The notes under the pieces are model-generated. The model was not told where the DNA came from. It saw only the letters and a program-made list of their open reading frames with translations, and did not search any database. Both the position numbers and the translations under genes were made by a program. Source: a bacterium (GTDB taxonomy: Bacteria > UBA9089 > UBA9088). From it: 5,102 bases of DNA. Within the stretch, counting starts at the first letter, position 1, and each line of letters opens with the position of its first letter. This document shows positions 1 to 4,976 of this stretch, one piece after another. Where the stretch lies: contig JBFLYE010000180.1 of the NCBI GenBank assembly GCA_040756715.1, forward strand, positions 1 to 5,102. Reading direction: 5' to 3'.

Positions 1-72
1 AGGCAGAGAGGCACAAAGACGAGAGAGTTTATTTATTACTTGCTTTCTTTGTGCCTTTGTCCCTTTGTGCCT
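1..72. repeat. Inverted cluster of short GGCACAAAG-type repeats
   Basis: The 10-mer AGGCACAAAG at 9-18 has two exact reverse complements, CTTTGTGCCT at 47-56 and 63-72. The flanks extend the pattern: 1-8 (AGGCAGAG) is a degenerate copy in the same orientation, and 55-62 (CTTTGTCC) is a degenerate copy in the opposite one. The result is two short clusters of 8-10 base units facing each other across an AT-rich spacer at about 28-44. The arms could pair as a hairpin with a 28-base loop. Similar GGCACAAAG-rich arrays are, from memory, common in intergenic DNA of uncultured bacteria. The cluster probably continues left of the window. No T-run follows the right arm, so it does not look like an intrinsic terminator. 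Confidence 0.7.
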
Positions 73-100
73 AGGTATATAGGACAGCTAAACAACGGCT

Positions 101-289
101 ATGGTAATTTGGTTAAGAGAGAAGCTACACACGTACAATCTTTCTAAATTCTTTTATGATATTGGTAAGTTAAGTTTTGGAGGTTTTATAATTGGCTCTA
201 TTATTTCAAAAGAAGCCGCTAGCCTTCTCCTTATCGCTGTAGGTTTGCACAACATCCATTTTTGTAATCATTGCTTTTTGGTTAGATAA
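101..289 (+). CDS. Small membrane protein, C-terminus frameshifted
   Basis: The open frame gives 62 residues. An amphipathic start (about 1-22) is followed by a hydrophobic, Gly-rich segment (about 23-49, with GGFIIGSIISKEAASLLLI) that looks like a membrane helix. After V-G-L at 239-247 the frame becomes unlike a membrane protein (His, Asn and Cys-rich, ending NHCFLVR). Dropping one base near 248 instead gives T-T-S-I-F-V-I-I-A-F-W-L-D-K-E-G-G-E with a stop at 303-305: a second hydrophobic helix with an acidic tail. The intact ancestor was probably a protein of about 67 residues with two membrane helices. This resembles small uncharacterised two-helix families in candidate phyla. The ATG has no good Shine-Dalgarno sequence, but an in-frame TAA at 89-91 leaves little room for an earlier start. 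Function unknown. Confidence 0.55.
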   Translation: MVIWLREKLHTYNLSKFFYDIGKLSFGGFIIGSIISKEAASLLLIAVGLHNIHFCNHCFLVR

Positions 290-305
290 AGAAGGAGGTG
301 AATAA
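248..305 (+). other. Frameshifted 3' remainder of the small membrane protein gene
   Basis: In the frame starting at 249 the sequence reads TTSIFVIIAFWLDKEGGE and stops at 303-305. It supplies the second membrane helix and polar tail missing from the frame opened at 101. The stop then lies five bases before... the next gene's ATG at 308, with only two bases between, which is the close spacing expected of an intact operon gene. The Shine-Dalgarno of the next gene also lies inside this reading. Confidence 0.55.
292..300 (+). promoter_or_regulatory. Strong ribosome binding site (AAGGAGGTG)
   Basis: AAGGAGGTG lies seven bases upstream of the ATG at 308 and is close to a perfect anti-16S complement. 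It is the main evidence that the very short frame at 308-421 is a translated gene. Confidence 0.75.
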
Positions 306-307
306 TA

Positions 308-421
308 ATGTGGTATAATCTTATAATGGTGCTTGGTTGTGGAGCCTTAATGGCAATTGGTTTTGCTCTCTATATTTATTATCAAGAGCATAAGAAAGAG
401 AAAACAAAGGTTTCTAAATAA
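308..421 (+). CDS. 37-aa single-pass membrane microprotein
   Basis: This short frame encodes 37 residues beginning M-W-Y-N-L-I-M-V-L-G. Residues about 4-25 are continuously hydrophobic (LIMVLGCGALMAIGFALYIY) and form one predicted membrane helix. A charged tail follows (YQEHKKEKTKVSK), so the positive-inside rule predicts a cytoplasmic C-terminus. An excellent Shine-Dalgarno sits seven bases upstream. The gene lies two bases after the restored stop of the preceding membrane protein and 24 bases before the next gene. It does not match a named family that I recognise. Possible roles are a small partner subunit of the upstream two-helix protein or a regulator of a membrane protease, but nothing in the sequence decides this. 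Confidence 0.65.
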   Translation: MWYNLIMVLGCGALMAIGFALYIYYQEHKKEKTKVSK

Positions 422-445
422 TTTTATAAAATATAAGGAGGAAAA

Positions 446-673
446 ATGGAACAAGAAAGTATAGAGGATTTGAGAAAAAGGTACTGGGGAGAATGGTTAT
501 TGCTGGGAGAGGTTGAGACAGATGATTTGCAAAAGCCAACAAAGGGCATTCTCATTGCCCACTCCAACAGGAAAGCTGATATTTATGAGAAGCTTTTAGA
601 GACAAAAGAGGAGGATAAAATTGCCATAGAGTATGCGGGAGAGATACCAAAAGACTATGTGGCAATGTTCTAA
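446..673 (+). CDS. 75-aa conserved-type hypothetical protein, paired with retropepsin
   Basis: The product is 75 residues, soluble and acidic, with no signal peptide or membrane helix. Visible features are an aromatic segment, RKRYWGEWLLLGEV (about 11-24), then KPTKGILIAHSNRKADIYEKL (about 30-50), and a C-terminus EYAGEIPKDYVAMF. The GEIP(K)xxY(V/A)xxF ending and the 'G-x-L-x-A-H-S' segment resemble small uncharacterised proteins encoded directly before retropepsin-like aspartic proteases in other bacteria; this is from memory and not checked. AAGGAGG at 435-441 lies four bases before the ATG. The stop TAA shares its last base with the ATG of the protease gene (TAATG at 671-675), so translation is very likely coupled. 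The protein could be a partner, inhibitor or substrate of the protease. Its function is unknown. Confidence 0.8.
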   Translation: MEQESIEDLRKRYWGEWLLLGEVETDDLQKPTKGILIAHSNRKADIYEKLLETKEEDKIAIEYAGEIPKDYVAMF

Positions 674-999
674 TGAATAAAGGGTTAATTATAGATTCTC
701 GCTCAGGCTTAATTGTTCTGGATGTAGAGATAAAAGCTATAAAAACAAGGTTTCTAAAGATGGCTCTTGATACAGGCTGTACCCTAACCATAATTCCCTG
801 GAATATCGCCATTGCTGTTGGTTGCGACCCTGCTCGGACAAAAGAAACAGTGCGGATGGTCACGGGAAGCGGGATAGAATTTGCTCCGCTAGTGATAGTT
901 GAAAGCATATCTGCCTTGGGCAAAAAGGTTGAAAATATAAAGATTGCCTGCCATAATTTGCCTGAAGAAAGCCTGGTAGATGGTAGTTTTGGGGCTTAA
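673..999 (+). CDS. Retropepsin-like aspartic protease, C-terminus probably truncated by frameshift
   Basis: This 108-residue single-domain protein resembles clan AA retropepsin-like proteases. The catalytic motif is D33-T34-G35 in MALDTGCTLTIIP, placed after two beta-strands (about 4-20 and 23-32) as in the fold; the residue after DTG is Cys rather than the usual Ala or Ser. Such enzymes act as homodimers, each subunit giving one catalytic Asp. Family members usually end with a D-G-L-L-G-x-x-F-L motif and one further strand. Here the frame reads V-D-G-S-F-G-A and stops at once, yet L-G-L-K-F and G-L-S-F-L occur in the two other frames just downstream. The protein is therefore probably missing its last 15-25 residues through an indel. 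No signal peptide is seen. The start overlaps the stop of the 75-aa gene. Substrate unknown. Confidence 0.75.
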   Translation: MNKGLIIDSRSGLIVLDVEIKAIKTRFLKMALDTGCTLTIIPWNIAIAVGCDPARTKETVRMVTGSGIEFAPLVIVESISALGKKVENIKIACHNLPEESLVDGSFGA

Positions 1000-1067
1000 G
1001 TTTTCTAACCCAAGGGGCAAGAGCAGGATTTATGGGCTATAAATTTTTCTTGATAAATAATGCATAG
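985..1067 (+). other. Out-of-frame 3' remainder of the retropepsin gene
   Basis: Two alternative frames past position 985 restore the family's D-G-x-L-G-x-x-F signature. The frame through 989 reads L-G-L-K-F-S-N-P-R-G and stops at 1040-1042. The frame through 996 reads L-S-F-L-T-Q-G-A-R-A-G-F-M-G-Y-K-F-F and stops at 1065-1067. The base runs TTTT (987-990) and GGGG (991-994) lie exactly where the shift is needed, so a slipped base in either run is plausible. I cannot tell which frame is ancestral. Confidence 0.45.
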
Positions 1068-1079
1068 GGAAGGTAATAT
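1050..1079 (+). promoter_or_regulatory. Candidate sigma70-type promoter before the HEPN-like pair
   Basis: TTGATA (1050-1055) and TAATAT (1074-1079) are near-consensus -35 and -10 boxes, 18 bases apart, in an AT-rich stretch. Transcription would start near 1086, leaving only a few bases before the ATG at 1093. That fits the lack of a Shine-Dalgarno sequence for that gene. AT-rich DNA yields such matches by chance, so confidence is limited. Confidence 0.35.
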
Positions 1080-1092
1080 TTAAAGATTAAAA

Positions 1093-1473
1093 ATGAACAA
1101 TCTTAAGGTAAAGCGATATATAGAAAAGGCGGATAGATACATAACGCAGGCTGAAAAAGAGTTTAAAAAAGGAGAGCTTTGCCAGGCATCTGAGAAATAC
1201 TGGGGAGCATCTGCCCAAATATTAAAGGCATGGGCAGAGTATAAGGGCATACAGCACAATGGGCATATCTGGCTATTTAAAGCAGCCGATGAGCTTGCTG
1301 AGGAGATAAAAGAGCCGGCGATAAGAAAACAATTCAGTTTAGCCAGTGCCCTACATATGAATTTTTATGAAGGTTGGCTCACTGAAAGAGAGGTAAGAGA
1401 TGATGCCTTTGAAGTAAAGTTATTTTGCGATAAAATAAAACAAATCTTAACAAATAAAGAGGAAAAGAAATGA
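1093..1473 (+). CDS. PaREP1/HEPN-like alpha-helical protein, copy 1
   Basis: The product is 126 residues, all-helical by appearance and Lys/Glu-rich, with no signal or membrane segment. Recognisable features are an N-terminal helix (about 5-26), then GELCQASEKYWGASAQILKA (27-46), H55-x-x-H58 followed by LFKAADELAEE, and LHMNFYEGW (87-95). The 'A-x-E-K-x-W-G-A-x-x-x-x-L-K-A' and 'L-H-x-x-F-Y-E-G' blocks are those I associate with the PaREP1 family, thought to be related to HEPN domains. The typical HEPN RNase motif R-x4-6-H is not evident: the nearest Arg-His spacing is R78 to H88, ten residues apart. A nucleic-acid or nucleotidyltransferase-partner role would be inference only. It overlaps the next gene by four bases (ATGA). 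There is no clear Shine-Dalgarno, and a candidate promoter lies just upstream. Confidence 0.75.
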   Translation: MNNLKVKRYIEKADRYITQAEKEFKKGELCQASEKYWGASAQILKAWAEYKGIQHNGHIWLFKAADELAEEIKEPAIRKQFSLASALHMNFYEGWLTEREVRDDAFEVKLFCDKIKQILTNKEEKK

Positions 1474-1862
1474 ATAAAAGATTAGCACTAGCCGAGGGGT
1501 TTTTGAAAGAAGGGAAACTTGAGCTTAAAAGATATAAGGCTACCGGGAACGAGATGTTATTAAGAGAGGCTTGTGAGAAAGGTTGGGGATGTGTAATGGC
1601 GGCATTAAAAGCAGTCAATCCAGAAATAAAATATCATAAAGATTTTGGAAAGACAGCTACCCAGCTTGCTAAAAAATATAACAATGAAGAAATAGTGCAT
1701 GGAGAAAGTTGCGGAGAAGCGCTTCATCGCACGGGTTTCTATGAAGGGGATATGGATGTCGAAACTGTAGAAGTTAATTTTCATTGCCTTGAAAAATTCT
1801 TAAAAATTATAGACAATATTTTGTCAAATCACCCTCCCTCTCCCCAGTTGGGAGAGGATTAA
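1470..1862 (+). CDS. PaREP1/HEPN-like alpha-helical protein, copy 2
   Basis: This 130-residue protein is a divergent paralogue of its upstream neighbour. Aligned blocks are LREACEKGWGCVMAALKA (31-48) against the ASEKYWGASAQILKA of copy 1, a single His at 56 near the HxxH of copy 1, and ALHRTGFYEGDMD (84-96) against ALHMNFYEGW. The ATGA overlap at 1470-1473 and AGAGG at 1458-1462 indicate coupled translation, and two co-made paralogues suggest a heterodimer. No HEPN R-x4-6-H motif is obvious. The last ten residues, HPPSPQLGED, do not align with copy 1: they are encoded by a palindromic repeat that begins at 1829-1830 and also supplies the TAA stop. The native protein probably ended near residue 120. 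Function unknown. Confidence 0.75.
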   Translation: MNKRLALAEGFLKEGKLELKRYKATGNEMLLREACEKGWGCVMAALKAVNPEIKYHKDFGKTATQLAKKYNNEEIVHGESCGEALHRTGFYEGDMDVETVEVNFHCLEKFLKIIDNILSNHPPSPQLGED

Positions 1863-1871
1863 GGTGAGGGG
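1829..1871. repeat. REP-like palindromic element overlapping the end of a gene
   Basis: The inner stem is CCTCTCCC (1837-1844) against GGGAGAGG (1850-1857), eight perfect pairs around a five-base loop. The outer arms are TCACC (1829-1833) and GGTGA (1863-1867), followed by GGGG. The shape TCACCCT-CCTCTCCC-loop-GGGAGAGG-x-AGGTGAGGGG matches a widespread type of short interspersed palindrome in bacterial genomes, recalled from general knowledge. There is no T-run after the stem, so it is not a standard intrinsic terminator, though the hairpin could protect or attenuate the transcript between the HEPN-like pair and the beta-helix gene. Being GC-rich, it stands out from the AT-rich surroundings. 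Confidence 0.75.
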
Positions 1872-1874
1872 ATA

Positions 1875-1880
1875 GGAGGT
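1875..1880 (+). promoter_or_regulatory. Ribosome binding site GGAGGT of the beta-helix gene
   Basis: GGAGGT lies seven bases before the ATG at 1888 and directly follows the palindromic element. It fixes this ATG as the start, in agreement with the signal peptide beginning there. Confidence 0.7.
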
Positions 1881-1887
1881 TGAAAAG

Positions 1888-4350
1888 ATGTCTACTCGAC
1901 AGAAAATCTTAAGTTTGGTAGTTTTAGGGCTAATTTGGGGTCAGGAGGCAAAGTCAGCGGATTTGTATGTGCCATCGCAATATGGGACGATTCACTCAGC
2001 AATAGATGCGGCAACCACTGGCGATACAATCTATGTTCATCCCGGAACCTATAATGAGGCGCTCTATATCGGAAATAAAAATATCACCTTAATGGGAACA
2101 GGAGGGGCAAGTGCCTGCACAATCACAGCCTCTGGGCTTGGCGATACAAACACAGTAACCTTTGACCATGCCGGTGGCACAATCACTGGCTTTACCATAA
2201 CCGGGGCAACTGCAACCTATCCATATGGTAATGGAATACGTGACACAAATAGTGCAAACCCAGCCATCACCCATAACACCATAACGGGGAATACCTTTGG
2301 CATCTTCTGCAACGACTCCTCGGGAACCATTACCAATAACACCATAGCGGGGAATAGCAATGATGGCATCTACTGCGACAACTCCTCCCCAAATATCACC
2401 CATAACACCATAGCAGAGAATAGCAATGGCATCTACTGCTACGACTCCTCCCCAGACATCACCAATAACACCATAGTGGAGAATGGCACGCATGGCATCT
2501 CCTGCGACATCAACTCCTCCCCAAATATCACCAATAATATTATTGTAAATAATGGCGAATATGGCATCTACAAAGCTTCTGGTAATCCCATTATTGACTA
2601 CAACGATGTCTGGAATAATTCATTGGGAAATTATTTTGGCGTCGGAACCGGAACACACGACATCTGTGCCAACCCCCAATTTGCCGATTCTGATTATCGC
2701 ATTGGCACCCTTTCTCCCTGCATTGATGCAGGCTCAAACACAGCCCCAGCAATTCCAACCACTGACAAGGATGGAAACCCAAGGATAATTCGCATTGTTG
2801 ATCTGGGTGCCTATGAATTTACGCTTGATTTCTTCCAGATAAGGTTTCTCTCTCCCACCTCAGGCGAAGTTGGACAAGCTGTGACAATCAAAGGCAACAC
2901 CTTAGCTACCGAGACAACGATAGCAATTGACTTCGGCACAACCCAAACCATAACCACAACCATATCAAGCGAATATGGCACATTCTCAACTACATTTATC
3001 GTAGATACCCAAGAATTAGGCACAAAAATAATTACCGCAAGAACCAATGGCCTCTTTGCCACCACAACCTTTACTATAATCCCCGGCCCTCCTGCCACGA
3101 TAACCCTTACGGCAGATCCATCTACCATCAATGCCGATAATGGCACATCAACCCTGTCTGCCTATGTAACTGACCAATACAACAACCCAGTGGCTGATGG
3201 AACAATGGTTTATTTTAGCTACAATCCATTCATTGGAACCGCTACAACACAACAGGGGACAGCTACCCTCATAGGAACATTTACCAAAATAGGCACATAC
3301 ACAATAACCGGCACAGTAACTACTCTGTCAGCCACCATAACCATTACTGTAGAACCAGGAGCAATTGCTTATCTTACCCTTACCTTACCAGAAACCACAA
3401 CCACTAATGCTACCTTTAGCTTAACCATTGTGGCAAAGGATAAAAATGACAATACAACAACTACCACGGGAACAGCTACTTTAATCAACACCACAAACTC
3501 CATATCCCCAACCACAATCAATTTAATTTCAGGAAGCAGGACATTTGAGGCAACCATTACTACATCACCCAATGGAGGAATTGACACAATTACGGTAACC
3601 TATCAAACAATAACAGGAATAGCTACAATTACAGTTTATCTAAACACAAATCAAGGCACAATAACCTTTGGAGGAACCGAAAGCGCAAAGATAGAGTTTG
3701 GTTCAGGAACGCTGGGAACAGCCAATGTTACGGTTTCTCTTTCTACTTCAACCACAATCCCAACACCTCTACCTTCTGGCATTGAATTTGCTGGGATTGT
3801 CTACACAATAGAGCTTAAGGATGAAAACAATAATCCATTTGGAACCCGATCCTTGCCAGGCTCGGTAACCATAACCCTTTCTTATCCTGACCGAGATAAT
3901 AATGGCTGGGTTGATAACACAAAGATAAAAGAAGAAAACCTTACTATTTACCTTCTGGAAAATGGAACCTGGATACCTTTATTTACCTATCACAATGGCA
4001 CAGATAACCTTGTCTTTGCTCATCCTCCCCATTTCTCAACCTTTACCCTAGGAGGAACCCCAACCATAACCTTTACCCCAAAAAATGATGATGCCTATTG
4101 CTATCCAAATCCTTGGAAGATAAATGACCCAAGGCAGGGAGGAAGGTATATTTGGTTTGACAAAATAAGCCAAGGCTCAATCATTAAAATCTACAACATT
4201 GCCGGTGAACTAGTAGAGGAAATAGAGGTAACCGAATGCCCACAAAGATGGGACCTCCAAAACAAAAACATCGCCTCTGGCGTCTATATCTATTGTATCA
4301 CCGGTGGAGGTGGAGGAAAGAAGGTAGGAAAAATTGGAATTGTGAAATAA
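1888..4350 (+). CDS. Secreted right-handed beta-helix and Ig-like protein with T9SS/FlgD-type C-terminal domain
   Basis: The 820-residue protein starts with a signal peptide (about 1-23, cleavage near AKS|ADLYV). Residues about 25-245 form a right-handed parallel beta-helix. It opens with the 'Y-x-T-I-x-x-A-I-D-A-A-x-x-G-D-T-I-Y-V-x-P-G-T-Y' block typical of NosD/pectin-lyase-like proteins and continues with rungs of the form I-T-N-N-T-I-x-x-N-x-x-G-I-x-C. A closing segment (about 245-310) has SPCIDAGSN and VDLGAYEF. Next come an IPT/TIG-like domain (about 315-400), a Big_1/invasin-like domain (about 402-490), another Thr-rich Ig-like domain (about 491-590) and a beta domain ending HPPHFSTFTLGG (about 597-720). 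The C-terminus (about 733-820: CYPNPW, KIYNIAGELVEEIEV, WDLQNKNIASGVYIY, GKIGIVK) matches FlgD/T9SS type A sorting domains. It is probably a surface or released adhesin or polysaccharide-binding protein; no catalytic residues can be assigned. Confidence 0.88.
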   Translation: MSTRQKILSLVVLGLIWGQEAKSADLYVPSQYGTIHSAIDAATTGDTIYVHPGTYNEALYIGNKNITLMGTGGASACTITASGLGDTNTVTFDHAGGTITGFTITGATATYPYGNGIRDTNSANPAITHNTITGNTFGIFCNDSSGTITNNTIAGNSNDGIYCDNSSPNITHNTIAENSNGIYCYDSSPDITNNTIVENGTHGISCDINSSPNITNNIIVNNGEYGIYKASGNPIIDYNDVWNNSLGNYFGVGTGTHDICANPQFADSDYRIGTLSPCIDAGSNTAPAIPTTDKDGNPRIIRIVDLGAYEFTLDFFQIRFLSPTSGEVGQAVTIKGNTLATETTIAIDFGTTQTITTTISSEYGTFSTTFIVDTQELGTKIITARTNGLFATTTFTIIPGPPATITLTADPSTINADNGTSTLSAYVTDQYNNPVADGTMVYFSYNPFIGTATTQQGTATLIGTFTKIGTYTITGTVTTLSATITITVEPGAIAYLTLTLPETTTTNATFSLTIVAKDKNDNTTTTTGTATLINTTNSISPTTINLISGSRTFEATITTSPNGGIDTITVTYQTITGIATITVYLNTNQGTITFGGTESAKIEFGSGTLGTANVTVSLSTSTTIPTPLPSGIEFAGIVYTIELKDENNNPFGTRSLPGSVTITLSYPDRDNNGWVDNTKIKEENLTIYLLENGTWIPLFTYHNGTDNLVFAHPPHFSTFTLGGTPTITFTPKNDDAYCYPNPWKINDPRQGGRYIWFDKISQGSIIKIYNIAGELVEEIEVTECPQRWDLQNKNIASGVYIYCITGGGGGKKVGKIGIVK
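2257..2590 (+). repeat. Tandem beta-helix rung repeats, about 63-69 bp
   Basis: Five copies of a unit containing ATAACACCATA, GGCATCTACTGC and GACTCCTCC lie in phase inside the beta-helix gene. Matching ATAAC/ATAAT positions are 2273, 2336, 2402, 2465 and 2534, giving spacings of 63, 66, 63 and 69 bases. All are multiples of three, equal to 21-23 residues per helix rung. Near-identity at the DNA level, including synonymous positions, points to recent expansion by duplication. Confidence 0.8.
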
Positions 4351-4352
4351 AG

Positions 4353-4556
4353 ATGGAAGTTTTAGAAAAAGAGATTGGCTTTGAACAACTTGGTCTTATG
4401 CAACGAAGGCTTGAGATATTAGTGGGAGGAAGGATATCTGAAAGGGAAAAGATGAAAGAGGCAGGAAAGGCAATAAATAGGCTAACCAGAAGAATAGAGG
4501 GATTTAAGAGCGTTGAGGAAATCAGGAAATGGAGGGAAAGGGGTGTACATCCTTGA
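4353..4556 (+). CDS. Putative antitoxin of PIN-domain toxin, unclassified
   Basis: The product is 67 residues, highly charged and predicted helical (MEVLEKEIGF, then QRRLEILVGGRISEREKMKEAGKAI, then RRIEGFKSVEEIRKWRER). It has no membrane or signal segment. The chosen ATG is two bases after the stop of the beta-helix gene, and its stop overlaps the GTG start of the PIN-domain gene by 14 bases. That arrangement, a small charged protein translated just before a PIN toxin, is the standard one for VapBC-type pairs, so antitoxin is the likely role. I do not recognise an AbrB, RHH or Phd DNA-binding motif in it, so the family is open. A longer frame from 4236 would start inside the beta-helix gene and is unlikely. 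Confidence 0.65.
   Translation: MEVLEKEIGFEQLGLMQRRLEILVGGRISEREKMKEAGKAINRLTRRIEGFKSVEEIRKWRERGVHP
4531..4535 (+). promoter_or_regulatory. Ribosome binding site deciding a GTG start
   Basis: GGAGG lies seven bases before GTG at 4543, inside the end of the antitoxin-like gene. It favours this GTG over the in-frame TTG at 4513, which would add ten residues before the PIN fold. Confidence 0.65.
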
Positions 4557-4971
4557 TGCCTCAGTGATAGTTAAATGGTTTATTGAAGAGGATGATACCA
4601 AGAAAGCAAAGGCTTTAATGGACGGTCATATCAGAGGAAGGTTTGTGTTGATTATGCCAGGCCTTTTGATTTATGAGGTATCAAATGTTTTAAAGATGAG
4701 TGGTGGTTTTTCTGAAGATGAAATCCATGAAAGTATTCAGAGATTGTATGATTTGGGCTTGGAAATAGTAGCTCCCCTTCCAAATATTGTTCATCCACCA
4801 ATTGCTTTGATGTTTAAAAGAAAGATTAGTTTTTATGATGCATTTTATGTCTCATTGGCTGATATGCTTGGTTTTGAATTTATTACCGCGGATGAAAGAT
4901 TATACACCAAGGTTAGGGATTTATCATTTGTTAAGCTATTAAGGAATTTTGAATTTGAAATCAGGAGGTAA
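4543..4971 (+). CDS. PIN-domain ribonuclease toxin, VapC-like
   Basis: With the GTG start the protein has 142 residues, the usual length of a VapC-like PIN domain. The acidic residues of the active site are all present: D5 in M-Y-I-L-D-A-S-V-I-V-K-W-F, E45 in PGLLIYEVSNVL, D99 in ISFYDAFYVSLA and D117 in FITADERLY. They bind the divalent metal used to cleave RNA, in most studied VapC toxins tRNA or rRNA. The start overlaps the antitoxin-like gene by 14 bases and is preceded by a good Shine-Dalgarno. The pair sits between an exported protein and a PorV-like gene with only five bases to the latter, so it may be read with them. All catalytic residues being intact suggests an active toxin. Confidence 0.9.
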   Translation: MYILDASVIVKWFIEEDDTKKAKALMDGHIRGRFVLIMPGLLIYEVSNVLKMSGGFSEDEIHESIQRLYDLGLEIVAPLPNIVHPPIALMFKRKISFYDAFYVSLADMLGFEFITADERLYTKVRDLSFVKLLRNFEFEIRR

Positions 4972-4976
4972 AGAGG

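Noticed and set aside
552-923. 123-aa open frame on the minus strand
   Set aside because: It lies antisense to the 75-aa and retropepsin genes, both supported by motifs and start signals.
1837-1857. Intrinsic terminator after the HEPN-like pair
   Set aside because: The stem is good but is followed by ATTAAGGTGAGGGG with no T-run, and the outer arms mark it as an interspersed palindrome.
2089-2493. 134-aa open frame on the minus strand
   Set aside because: It is the antisense shadow of the beta-helix repeats, with repetitive Gly/Val/Asp composition and no ribosome binding site.
2257-2590. CRISPR-like array
   Set aside because: The spacing is 63-69 bases in whole codons inside a continuous frame, and the intervening sequence is also repeated, so it is a protein repeat.
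2811-3146. 111-aa open frame on the minus strand, Val-rich
   Set aside because: It is the reverse complement of Thr-rich Ig-like coding sequence, which gives Val-rich shadows in this frame.
4236-4556. Longer 106-aa reading of the antitoxin-like gene from ATG 4236
   Set aside because: It would overlap the conserved C-terminal domain of the beta-helix gene by over 100 bases. The part before 4353 is a basic, Pro/Trp-rich shadow of that gene.
4513-4971. Start of the PIN-domain gene at TTG 4513
   Set aside because: The added ten residues (MRKSGNGGKG) precede the usual start of the PIN fold, while GTG 4543 has GGAGG at the right distance.
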